A stretch of 64,000 bases of DNA, taken from Pseudomonas duriflava (lineage in GTDB: Bacteria; Pseudomonadota; Gammaproteobacteria; Pseudomonadales; Pseudomonadaceae). Under the pieces are notes generated by a model that made no database searches, was not told the DNA's origin, and saw only the letters and a list, made by a program, of their open reading frames with translations. Positions within the stretch are counted from its first letter, which is position 1. Every line of letters starts with the position of its first letter. Where the stretch lies: assembly GCF_007830155.1 (NCBI RefSeq), contig NZ_VLKY01000003.1:310001-374000 (forward strand), given 5' to 3'. This document shows, piece by piece, positions 18,875-26,461 of the stretch. The translations under genes were made by a program, and so were the position numbers.

Positions 18875-19597
18875 TCAGGCGCCTAGATAGGCGTTGAGCA
18901 CCTCTGGATCTTTAAGCAAGCGGGCCGCATCGTCACTGGTCGTGATTCGGCCCGTCTCGACAACATAGGCCCGCGAGGCAACCGACAACGCGTTATAAAC
19001 GTTCTGTTCGACGACCATGACGGTTACACCGTGAGCGTTGATCTCCCGGACGACCTCGAAGACTTCATCGGCCATCTTGGGAGACAGACCCAGGCTGGGT
19101 TCGTCCAACAGCAGCAGACGTGGCTCGGACATCAGCGCACGGGCAATAGCCAGCATCTGCTGTTCACCGCCGCTCAACGTGCCAGCAAGTTGTTTCTGTC
19201 GTTCACGAAGGCGTGGGAAGCGGTGAAAGGCCATGCCGATACGGTCCTCGACCTCGACATGGGAACGGCATAGGAAGCCACCCAGCATGAGGTTTTCCTT
19301 GACGGTCATGGCTGGCCAGATGTGGCGCTCCTCGGGACAATGAGCAATGCCCTGGGCCACAACCAGGTCTGCGCTCCAGCCGGTAATGTTCTTGCCCTCC
19401 CAGGTAATTGAGCCGGAAGTAGGCTTAAGCAGGCCGGAAATCGCTCGCAGCGTAGTGCTCTTGCCGGCACCGTTGGCACCGATCAAGGCGACAATTTCAC
19501 CTAGGGCAATGTCTAGATCGATGCCGTGAAGGGCGGCCGCTTTGCCATAGGCAACATGCAGATCGCGGATGTGTAGCAGAGGATTGATGTGATTCAT
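18875..19597 (-). CDS. ABC transporter ATP-binding protein, LivF type
   Basis: 240-residue ATPase of the branched-chain amino acid type (HAAT) importers. Walker A is GANGAGKSTTLRA, the signature TLSGGEQQMLAIARAL, Walker B LLLLDEPSLGLSPK, and the switch VMVVEQNVYNAL. It is the second ATPase of a complete five-gene importer (binding protein, two permeases, two ATPases), overlapping the LivG-type gene by 4 bases. Because the operon runs straight into pyridine catabolic genes, the imported compound is probably the pyridine carboxylate or its precursor rather than an amino acid; this is inference. Confidence 0.92.
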   Translation of the reverse strand: MNHINPLLHIRDLHVAYGKAAALHGIDLDIALGEIVALIGANGAGKSTTLRAISGLLKPTSGSITWEGKNITGWSADLVVAQGIAHCPEERHIWPAMTVKENLMLGGFLCRSHVEVEDRIGMAFHRFPRLRERQKQLAGTLSGGEQQMLAIARALMSEPRLLLLDEPSLGLSPKMADEVFEVVREINAHGVTVMVVEQNVYNALSVASRAYVVETGRITTSDDAARLLKDPEVLNAYLGA

Positions 19598-20385
19598 GCG
19601 CGTGCCTTCCCCAGATAGGCCTCGACGACCTGTGGATTGTTTTGCACCTGGACGGGCGTGCCTTCGGCAAGTTTCTGGCCGAAGTTCATCACCACCAGGC
19701 GATCACAAATACCCATTACCAGCCCCATGTTGTGCTCGACAATGATGATTGACTGCACTTGCGTGTCACGCAGACGTCTTAGTGTTTCGCCAAAGGCCAG
19801 AGCTTCCTGACTGTTAAGCCCTGCGGCAGGCTCGTCCAACATTAAAAGAGTGGGCTTGGCGGCAAGCGCAACACCCACCTCCAGGAGTCGCAACTCACCA
19901 CATGACAGCACATGAGCGGGTGTGTTGAGGCGCTTGGATAATCCCATGATCTCGACGATCTGTGCGGCACTGTCACGAGCTGCCTGTTCAGCTAGGCGAA
20001 CATGAGGGCGTGGAAAAAAGGTGTCCAGAAGCGACTGTCTGGCGCTCAGGTAATGTCCGGCCAGTACATTTTCAAAAACCGTCAGCGACTTGAGCACGTT
20101 GGTCTTCTGAAAACTGCGTACCAGGCCTCTTTGGGCAATGGCGTAGGGTTTCTTCCCGGTAATGTCCTCTCCCTTGAACATCACACGTCCGGCGGATGGT
20201 GTGTAAAACCCCGTGATCAGGTTGAAGCAGGTGGTCTTGCCGGCACCGTTGGGACCAATCAAGCCCACTATTTCGCCTGCTTTCACTTCAAAATTGATGT
20301 CTTGAACGGCTTTGAGCCCACCAAAGGTCTTTTCCAACCCATGAGCGGAGAGCAGAGGAGAGGGGAAGGGCTGCACGCTGCTCAT
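19594..20385 (-). CDS. ABC transporter ATP-binding protein, LivG type
   Basis: 263-residue ATPase. Walker [19 protein letters not shown] with the following [15 protein letters not shown] is the LivG pattern; the signature region is [17 protein letters not shown], with the unusual SCGEL in place of SGGE/SYGE, and Walker B is [15 protein letters not shown]. It overlaps livM-type and LivF-type genes by 4 bases on each side, so the importer genes are translationally coupled. LivG-type subunits pair with LivF-type in HAAT importers. Confidence 0.92.
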   Translation of the reverse strand: MSSVQPFPSPLLSAHGLEKTFGGLKAVQDINFEVKAGEIVGLIGPNGAGKTTCFNLITGFYTPSAGRVMFKGEDITGKKPYAIAQRGLVRSFQKTNVLKSLTVFENVLAGHYLSARQSLLDTFFPRPHVRLAEQAARDSAAQIVEIMGLSKRLNTPAHVLSCGELRLLEVGVALAAKPTLLMLDEPAAGLNSQEALAFGETLRRLRDTQVQSIIIVEHNMGLVMGICDRLVVMNFGQKLAEGTPVQVQNNPQVVEAYLGKARA

Positions 20386-21377
20386 ATAGCGCCTCCTTGG
20401 GGTTGGATACGTTGAGCGTTGCCTGTGAGCTCGGCGTTACCGGCATGGCGTTCGCGGCGCAGGGTCAGGAAGCCCATTAGGCCCTTGGGCAGGAACAGCA
20501 CCACAAGCATCACGATCAAGCCGAAGATCGACATTCTTAGTTCCTGCGCTTCGCGCAGGTATTCCTCCATGAGCGTGACCAGCAGCGCGCCCGCCAGCGG
20601 GCCGAGCAATGTGCCTTTGCCTCCGATCAGCACCATGATGATCATGGTGGCCATAAAGCTGAAGCGGAACACATCAGCGCCTACGAAGGAAATGTAGTGC
20701 GCGTAGAAACCGCCAGCGAGCCCTGCAAGAAAGGCTCCTAGTACAAAAGCCTGCATCGCGTAGGCAAATGGCTGGATGCCGACTGACTGAGCGACATAAC
20801 GGTTCTCTCGGACGGTTACCGCGGCGCGCCCGGTGCTGGAATAGACGAAGCGGTAGGCCAGGTACAACGCCACGGCAGCAATCGCCAGGGCAATGTAGAA
20901 GTAGAGGCGCTTGGCAAATAACGTCGATGTTGTGGACAGGATCTCAGGTTGGGGAATACCGGCAATGCCCATAGGGCCATTGGTTACTCCAATCCAGTTA
21001 TTGGCAATGATGCGCAGTACCTCAGCGAAGGCCAGCGTGATGATGACGAAGTAGGGACCCTGCAGGCGCAGCGTAATCGCACCTATCACAGATCCCAGCG
21101 CGGCCGAAATGACCCCCGCCAACGGTATGGTCGCCCACATTGGCAGCCCGTAGCGGGTTGCCAGAATTGCTGCTGTGTAAGCGCCCAGTCCTAAAAAGGC
21201 CGTATGGCCGAGGGAGAACTCACCAACATAACCGACGATCAGGTTCAGGCTGCTGGCCAATACGGCATAGAACAGCACCATGATGCCAATATGCAGGATG
21301 TACTGGTCGGTCACTAGCATTGGAAACAGGACGGCCAGGACAGCTAGAATCAATAGTGTGTTGCGTTCAAGTTTCAT
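20382..21377 (-). CDS. ABC transporter permease, LivM type
   Basis: 331-residue inner-membrane permease with about 8-10 hydrophobic segments. The LivM signature region is present: LNLIVGYVGEFSLGHTAFLGLGAYTAA near residues 45-71 (hallmark of this family), ITLRLQGPYFVIITLAFAEVLRI, and GGKGTLLGPLAGALLVTLMEEYLRE. It starts 1 base before the LivH-type gene ends upstream and overlaps the LivG-type gene by 4 bases. Role: one half of the transmembrane channel. Confidence 0.93.
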   Translation of the reverse strand: MKLERNTLLILAVLAVLFPMLVTDQYILHIGIMVLFYAVLASSLNLIVGYVGEFSLGHTAFLGLGAYTAAILATRYGLPMWATIPLAGVISAALGSVIGAITLRLQGPYFVIITLAFAEVLRIIANNWIGVTNGPMGIAGIPQPEILSTTSTLFAKRLYFYIALAIAAVALYLAYRFVYSSTGRAAVTVRENRYVAQSVGIQPFAYAMQAFVLGAFLAGLAGGFYAHYISFVGADVFRFSFMATMIIMVLIGGKGTLLGPLAGALLVTLMEEYLREAQELRMSIFGLIVMLVVLFLPKGLMGFLTLRRERHAGNAELTGNAQRIQPQGGAI

Positions 21378-21378
21378 G

Positions 21379-22257
21379 TCACACCCTCTCTGCGCGGGCC
21401 GAGAACAGGCCGTAGGGTTTGAAGATCAGCGTCAGGATCACGATGATGAAGCCAACAATGTCCACCATGCCGGTAGAGACGTAGCCACCCCACAAGGCCT
21501 CCGCGACGCCTAGTACCAAGCCGCCTACGATCGCGCCACCAAAGCTCCCCATGCCGCCTAGAATCACCACGACGAAGGCCTTGAGGCTGACGATGCCGCC
21601 GATCGTGACCTGGGTTGAATAGATCGCTCCCAGCAGCATCCCGGCAGATGCCGCTAATATCGAACCCAGGGCAAATGTGCTGGCATAGACGCGGGCTGTC
21701 TTGATACCCGCCAACTGTGCGGCCATTGGGTCCTGAAACGTTGCGCGCATGGCGCGCCCCAGTTTGGTCTTCTTGATTAGCAAGTGGGCGCCCAGGATCA
21801 GTGCCGCACACACCGCCACGGCGAAAATTCTCATCTCAGTCAGCACGACGGGTCCAAGAAAGACGGGTGCATTAGGTAGTGGCCCTTCGATCTTATGCGG
21901 TGCAGTACCCGCTAACAGCAGGGCGGAGTTAGCCAGGAAAATCGACAAGCCAATGGTTAGCAGAATGCCAGGCTCTTCCCCTTGTCCACGGACTCGCTCA
22001 ATCAGGACACGATCCACCAGCCAGCCGAATGCGGCCATAATTGCGGCCACGACGATCAGGCCGGAAAAGAAGTCCAGACCCAGGTGTGAGGTGACGAACC
22101 AGCCCAGTACGCCACCTAGCATATAGAACTCACCATGGGCGAAGTTCACGACCCGCATAAGGCCAAAGATCAGCGTGAGACCCAGGGCGGATAATGCATA
22201 GAATGTACCCGTCACCAAGCCGTTGGCGAGGAATTGCAGGAACAGATCCATGCTCAC
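21379..22257 (-). CDS. ABC transporter permease, LivH type
   Basis: 292-residue inner-membrane permease. Typical LivH features: GLVTGTFYALSALGLTLIFG at the N-terminus, VNFAHGEFYMLGG, and VILGGMGSFGGAIVGGLVLG near the C-terminus. It overlaps the binding-protein gene by 4 bases. With the LivM-type protein it forms the channel of the importer. Confidence 0.93.
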   Translation of the reverse strand: MSMDLFLQFLANGLVTGTFYALSALGLTLIFGLMRVVNFAHGEFYMLGGVLGWFVTSHLGLDFFSGLIVVAAIMAAFGWLVDRVLIERVRGQGEEPGILLTIGLSIFLANSALLLAGTAPHKIEGPLPNAPVFLGPVVLTEMRIFAVAVCAALILGAHLLIKKTKLGRAMRATFQDPMAAQLAGIKTARVYASTFALGSILAASAGMLLGAIYSTQVTIGGIVSLKAFVVVILGGMGSFGGAIVGGLVLGVAEALWGGYVSTGMVDIVGFIIVILTLIFKPYGLFSARAERV

Positions 22258-23411
22258 TCTCCTTTGGCGGCAAGCGCCATGGGGGCTTCGACAGAAGTGG
22301 TAGCAATGACTTTGGGCTGTTTGTTCTCAATCTGTACCAGCGCCGCGTTAAAACCATAGGCTTGGCCGTTGGCTGTGAACTGGTAGTGGCCATTGGGTGC
22401 CTGGTAATTGGTTGCCTTAAGAGCTTCGCGGATCTGCTCTGCATCGGTCGAGCCGGCACGCTGGATAGCATCCATCAGGATATTAGTGGCGTTATAGCCA
22501 GCCGCTGCGTATTTGTCGGGGGCCTGCTTGTATTGTGCCTGGTAGGCTTGAACAAAAGTCTGGTTGCGCTCGCCAGGCAAGGTGGCCGCGTATGGGACGG
22601 CTGCGTAGATGCCTTCAGCGGCATCACCTACCAAGTTGATGAAGTCCGCCGTGGCCCAGGAGCCAACCCCAAACACTTTCATGTCAATGCCGAATTCCTT
22701 GAGCTGTTTGACCAGGATTGAGCCATCCTGAGTCTCTGCAGCAATGAATACTCCATCTGCACCTGAAGTCCGCAACTTGGCCAGCAGGGTGTAAAAGTCG
22801 GTAGCGCCATGGTCAAAATATTCCGTCATGGCCGTCTCGATACCATGCGCGGACAGGTCCTTGGAGAATTCCTCGACGCCGCCCCGGCCCCAGTCATCGT
22901 TTACCCCGATATAGGCGACTTTCTTGAGTTTCAGATTTTCAGCCAGGATCTTGGCAAATGCCTGGGCGAGTAAGGCGTCGGTCTCGGCTGAACGAAAAAA
23001 GTAGGGATTGTTCTTTTCAGTGAGGTCAGCCTTGGAGGACACGCCGGTCAGCAGCGGTAGTTTGTATTTCTGTGCAACGGGCATAATGGCCGCAGTGGCT
23101 GAACTGCAGAATGCACCGGACAAGGCGACCACTTTATCTTTCTGGATCAGTTTTTCCGCAGCGTTAACCGAGTTGGCCGGACTGCACTGACCATCCTCAA
23201 TAACGAGTTCGATCGGCTTGCCCAGTACACCGCCTGCCTTGTTGCGCTCCTCTACGGCCAGTTTGGAACCATTGATATCTGCTGCTCCGTTATAGGCTAC
23301 TGAGCCCGTCAGCGGTTGAATGACACCGATCTTGATCGTGTCGTCAGCCAAGGCCAAAGCTGAACCGAATACTGCCGTTGCAACTAGCTGAGCATAAGTC
23401 AACGCACGCAT
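22254..23411 (-). CDS. periplasmic substrate-binding protein, LivK/HAAT type
   Basis: 385 residues with a Sec signal peptide (residues 1-22, MRALTYAQLVATAVFGSALALA, cleaved before DD in the text order shown as two parts: MRALTYAQLVATAVFG then SALALA). The mature part starts DDTIKIGVIQPLTGSVAYNG, the standard opening of type I periplasmic binding proteins, and continues AVEERNKAGGVLGKPIELV, DGQCSPANSVNAAEKLI and GAFCSSATAAIMPVAQ. It is the first gene of the importer-catabolic operon. It delivers the substrate to the LivH/LivM-type channel. Relatives bind branched amino acids, amides or aromatic acids; here the pyridine gene context points to a pyridine carboxylate. Confidence 0.92.
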   Translation of the reverse strand: MRALTYAQLVATAVFGSALALADDTIKIGVIQPLTGSVAYNGAADINGSKLAVEERNKAGGVLGKPIELVIEDGQCSPANSVNAAEKLIQKDKVVALSGAFCSSATAAIMPVAQKYKLPLLTGVSSKADLTEKNNPYFFRSAETDALLAQAFAKILAENLKLKKVAYIGVNDDWGRGGVEEFSKDLSAHGIETAMTEYFDHGATDFYTLLAKLRTSGADGVFIAAETQDGSILVKQLKEFGIDMKVFGVGSWATADFINLVGDAAEGIYAAVPYAATLPGERNQTFVQAYQAQYKQAPDKYAAAGYNATNILMDAIQRAGSTDAEQIREALKATNYQAPNGHYQFTANGQAYGFNAALVQIENKQPKVIATTSVEAPMALAAKGE

Positions 23412-23440
23412 TGTTTTTCTCCTGAAAGCACTGGATAAGC

Positions 23441-23456
23441 CCTACCGATTGGTAGG
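23441..23456. promoter_or_regulatory. perfect 16-bp palindrome before the importer operon (TetR-type operator candidate)
   Basis: CCTACCGATTGGTAGG is a perfect inverted repeat (6-base arms, 4-base centre) 30 bases before the start codon of the binding-protein gene. TACC-N4-GGTA cores are common in TetR-family operators, and the only TetR gene nearby closes the same operon. Binding here would block transcription of the whole cluster. Confidence 0.55.
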
Positions 23457-23511
23457 TCTTCTAGGGCAGCTAAAGCAGGGCGGCGGCATGCAGCCTCGTT
23501 CGAGTCCGATC

Positions 23512-23542
23512 TTATTAATTAATCGATCAGTAAATTAATTAA
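23512..23542. promoter_or_regulatory. AT-rich inverted repeat in the promoter region of the importer operon
   Basis: TTATTAATTAATCGATCAG (23512-23530) followed by TAAATTAATTAA (23531-23542) gives two AT-rich inverted arms around CGATCAG. A related half occurs at 18807-18830. The 437-base gap 23412-23848 between the importer operon and the divergent EamA gene also holds the palindrome at 23441; the remaining sequence to 23848 shows no gene, only promoter-like AT-rich stretches (for example TTTATCGACTTTCGG near 23761). Confidence 0.45.
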
Positions 23543-23848
23543 AGCAGCTACTGTGCCAAGCGAGATGAGTCGTGGATAAGTCAGTTTTTTGAGGGAAAAT
23601 CCTTAATGAGAAGGCTATAGAAGTGTGTGTTAATGGGGCATTTCTACTCAGGCATGCCCAGAGGCGGGGCATAACGAAACGCTCTTTAGGTATGTCTTTA
23701 CGCTAGACTGCGCCAAATGAGCTTTTCTCGGTTAATCCGTTATAGTCAGTGCGACCGTAGATTTATCGACTTTCGGTTGCCCTAGCCGCACGGGCGGGTA
23801 GGGCCGATTGCTCCTTTGCCTGCTGCCGAATTGTATTAAGGACCATGA

Positions 23849-25042
23849 ATGAGCTCTCAGTCGTCCACGTCGGGTTTTGCAGATCAACCGCTAAAAGGCA
23901 TCGGGCTGATCTGTATCGCTATCCTGCTGTTCGCCAGCCATGACACGCTGTCCAAATACCTGTCCGGGTTCTATGCCATCGTCATGGTGGTCTGGGCGCG
24001 CTATGTATCGCATACCGTGTTGATGCTGGGCGTTTTCGGTCCACGCATGGGGCTTGGGGTGATCCGTACCAAGCGGCCCGGGTTGCAGATCCTGCGGGCC
24101 CTGTGCCTGATCGGAACGAGTCTGTTCTTCACGACGGGGTTGCGCTACCTGCCGCTGGCCGAAGCCACGGCGGTGAACTTTCTGGCGCCCCTCATTGTGA
24201 CGGCGCTTTCGGTCCCCTTGCTCAAGGAGCGGGTGACGCGTGCCCAATGGATTGCCGTAATGACCGGCTTTCTCGGCGTCATGATTATCATCCGTCCCGG
24301 CAGTTCGCTATTTACGCCAGCCATCTTTTTTCCGCTGGGCTCGGCAGTGATGTTTGGTCTGTATCAGATCCTGACGCGTATCCTGACCACGACCGACAGC
24401 CCAACCACCAGTAACTTTATCGCGGGGCTGGTCAACAGTCTCATCATGTCAGCGTTGCTTCCGTTTTTCTGGGAGCCGCCGACCTGGACGCATGCCTTGA
24501 TGCTCATAGGACTCGGGGCCTGCGGCATGAGCGGACATCTTCTCCTGACCCAGGCCTTCCGCTATGCACCGCCCGCCCTGTTGGCACCGTTCAGTTACGG
24601 GCAGATCATCTGCGCCGGTTTCATGGGTTTCCTGTTTTTCGGTCATGTGCCCGACGTGGGCGCGCTCATCGGTATGGCGATCATTAGCCTCAGCGGCCTG
24701 ACCGTTGCCTGGCAACAGCGCCGTAACCGTTCCTCTTCAAAACCTGCCAGGAGCACGACGATGGCCCTATCTGAAGCCCGCATTTCCACGACCAACCCGA
24801 CCCGCTACATCACTCGGCTGTGCAAGCATTGGGGGCATAAGTTCACGGTTGAGTTCGACGAGCAGCACGGAGTTATCCACTTTCCAAGCGGGACCTGCCG
24901 CCTGGAAGCACAGGCTGACGTGCTACTGGCACGGATCGAGTTTCCAGAGGCGGATCTTGAACGGATGGAGAGTGTAGTGGCAGAGCATTTACGCAGGATG
25001 GGGGGCGGAGAGGAGTTGGTGATCGAATGGACTCGCCCATAA
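23849..25042 (+). CDS. EamA/DMT-family transporter fused to a C-terminal DUF2218 domain
   Basis: 397 residues. Residues about 15-290 form a ten-helix drug/metabolite-type transporter with two EamA repeats (LFASHDTLSKYLSGFYAIVM, LPLAEATAVNFLAPLIV, YAPPALLAPFSYGQII). Residues 305-397, starting MALSEARISTTNPTRYI, match DUF2218 (ending EELVIEWTRP), a small soluble family normally encoded alone and often near siderophore or metal genes. The reading frame is unbroken. Codon 305 is an ATG with its own Shine-Dalgarno, so the domain may also be made separately. Stand-alone gene, divergent from the importer operon. Transport substrate unknown. Confidence 0.82.
   Translation: MSSQSSTSGFADQPLKGIGLICIAILLFASHDTLSKYLSGFYAIVMVVWARYVSHTVLMLGVFGPRMGLGVIRTKRPGLQILRALCLIGTSLFFTTGLRYLPLAEATAVNFLAPLIVTALSVPLLKERVTRAQWIAVMTGFLGVMIIIRPGSSLFTPAIFFPLGSAVMFGLYQILTRILTTTDSPTTSNFIAGLVNSLIMSALLPFFWEPPTWTHALMLIGLGACGMSGHLLLTQAFRYAPPALLAPFSYGQIICAGFMGFLFFGHVPDVGALIGMAIISLSGLTVAWQQRRNRSSSKPARSTTMALSEARISTTNPTRYITRLCKHWGHKFTVEFDEQHGVIHFPSGTCRLEAQADVLLARIEFPEADLERMESVVAEHLRRMGGGEELVIEWTRP
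24749..24763 (+). promoter_or_regulatory. internal ribosome binding site and ATG for the DUF2218 domain
   Basis: AGGAG (24749-24753) followed 7 bases later by ATG 24761, in frame with the transporter. The 93-residue product from this ATG equals a complete free-standing DUF2218 protein. This suggests either a recent gene fusion by loss of the transporter's stop codon or deliberate internal initiation. Confidence 0.55.
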
Positions 25043-25079
25043 GCTAAGTATATTGAGCTTAGGCGTTTAGTTCTTAGTC

Positions 25080-25109
25080 GTGTGTTGCGCCCTTTCGAGC
25101 GCAACACAC
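25080..25109. repeat. perfect hairpin between the EamA gene and ubiA
   Basis: GTGTGTTGCGC (25080-25090) and GCGCAACACAC (25099-25109) are perfect 11-base arms around CCTTTCGA. It lies between convergent genes and has no T-run on either side. It may act as a bidirectional barrier to read-through or be an isolated repeat element. Confidence 0.55.
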
Positions 25110-25157
25110 TGGCGTGTAAAACGTGGCGAGCATCAGGTTAGGAGAGCGAAGCCCTGC

Positions 25158-26105
25158 TTACCGCGCCAGATAATCCACCACAATCCCAATCCAGATCGCC
25201 AGCCCTGCCCAATGGTTATGCAGGAACGCTTTGAAACACTTCATCGGCTCCCGATCCCGGGTACTCCAGAACTCCCAGACAAAGCATCCTAGCGCCACGA
25301 CCAGTCCCAGATAAAACCACGCGCCCATGTGAAAGCGCACTCCGGCCAAAAGCAGGCAGAGCAGGGTCAAGCCCTGTAGCGTCGCGATGATCAGCCGGTC
25401 CGCATCGCCGAAGAGGATGGCTGTCGACTTTACGCCGATTTTCAAATCGTCTTCCCGGTCGGCCATGGCGTAATAAGTGTCGTATCCCACCGTCCAGATT
25501 ACGTTGGCAATGAACAGCAGCCAGGCTTCTGCCGGCAGCGAGCCGGTTTGCGCGGTGAATGCCATCGGCATACCCCAGGAAAATGCCGCACCCAGTACAA
25601 CTTGCGGGTAATAGGTGTAGCGCTTCATGAACGGATACAGCGCGGCGATTCCCAGCGCGCCGAAAGACAGCCAGACCGTGGTGGCATTGGTCAGCAGTAC
25701 CAAGAGAAAACTCAGGCCTACCAGGGCGGCAAACAGAATTAGCGCTTCCTTGGTCGTAACTTTGCCCGTTGCCAGAGGACGAGCCTTGGTACGGTCCACA
25801 TGACCGTCGAAATGACGGTCGGCAAAATCGTTGATGACGCAGCCGGCGGAACGCATGAGTACCACGCCAAGCACAAAGATAACCACGTTCTTCACGCTGG
25901 GCCTGCCTTCACCAGCAATCCATAGGGCCCATAAAGTAGGCCAGAGCAACAGATAGATCCCAATGGGCTTGTCCAGGCGCATCAGCTGGACGAAATCCTT
26001 GATCCGACCGCTCGGCCGGGTGGTCCCGATGATTCGCTGCGGTGCTGGTGTCGTCAGGGGAGCGGTAGCAGGGCGGGACGGTGTGTGGGAGCGGTTCTTT
26101 TTCAT
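25158..26105 (-). CDS. ubiA: 4-hydroxybenzoate polyprenyltransferase
   Basis: Integral-membrane prenyltransferase attaching the polyprenyl chain to 4-hydroxybenzoate in ubiquinone synthesis. 315 residues, with an extra N-terminal proline/threonine-rich basic tail of about 30 residues before the first helix. Both Mg-pyrophosphate motifs are seen: [20 protein letters not shown] and [18 protein letters not shown]. It normally forms an operon with ubiC. Here the upstream ubiC is reduced to its last third, so ubiA may have lost its usual promoter and depend on read-through from the LysR gene or on a new promoter. Confidence 0.96.
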   Translation of the reverse strand: MKKNRSHTPSRPATAPLTTPAPQRIIGTTRPSGRIKDFVQLMRLDKPIGIYLLLWPTLWALWIAGEGRPSVKNVVIFVLGVVLMRSAGCVINDFADRHFDGHVDRTKARPLATGKVTTKEALILFAALVGLSFLLVLLTNATTVWLSFGALGIAALYPFMKRYTYYPQVVLGAAFSWGMPMAFTAQTGSLPAEAWLLFIANVIWTVGYDTYYAMADREDDLKIGVKSTAILFGDADRLIIATLQGLTLLCLLLAGVRFHMGAWFYLGLVVALGCFVWEFWSTRDREPMKCFKAFLHNHWAGLAIWIGIVVDYLAR

Positions 26106-26162
26106 TGCAGTGCCATGTTGGAATGAACGAAAGCTGCACCGTCAAAGGGCAGGTAGCCTCGA

Positions 26163-26408
26163 TTATAGCCTTTGACTTTCCACGAACCGCCAGAGGTCCG
26201 GTAGAAAGACTTCCGCAACCAGGACGGCCAAGCCATCACGACGGAACACGGAGCGTCGCGCCCAAAGGTTTTCCTCCCTGACGGCAACAGGCAGCCAGTA
26301 GGCTGGATAACGGGTGGCTTCCAGAGGACCGCGAATAAAGCTGTTATCGCTGAACAGCAACGCACCCAAGGGACGTTGGCCAAGGCTAGCCAGAAAACAG
26401 TCATCTGT
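26163..26408 (-). pseudogene. ubiC: ubiC (chorismate lyase) remnant, C-terminal part only
   Basis: An open frame ending at 26163 encodes about 75 residues clearly matching the C-terminal part of Pseudomonas UbiC: ASLGQRPLGALLF, SFIRGPLEATRYPAYWLP, LWARRSVFRRDGL and LVAEVFLPDLW (with the active-site-region glutamate). Intact UbiC is about 165-185 residues; the first ~105 are absent. Similarity fades just upstream of ASLGQ (about 26390-26410), a stop codon in this frame lies at 26436-26438, and the LysR gene of the rhamnose block ends at 26462. No usable ATG remains (first candidate is TTG 26369). The enzyme supplies 4-hydroxybenzoate, so another source must exist. Truncation is seen directly; the cause (island insertion) is inferred. 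Confidence 0.85.
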
Positions 26409-26461
26409 ATGGCGATAGGTGAAGAAGTCGGTAGTTTAACAGCCGGGCGGGAAGCAGCGGC

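Noticed and set aside
26102-26404. 100-codon minus-strand frame starting MTVFWLALANVPW over the ubiC fragment
   Set aside because: It is out of frame with the clear UbiC similarity, which ends at 26163.
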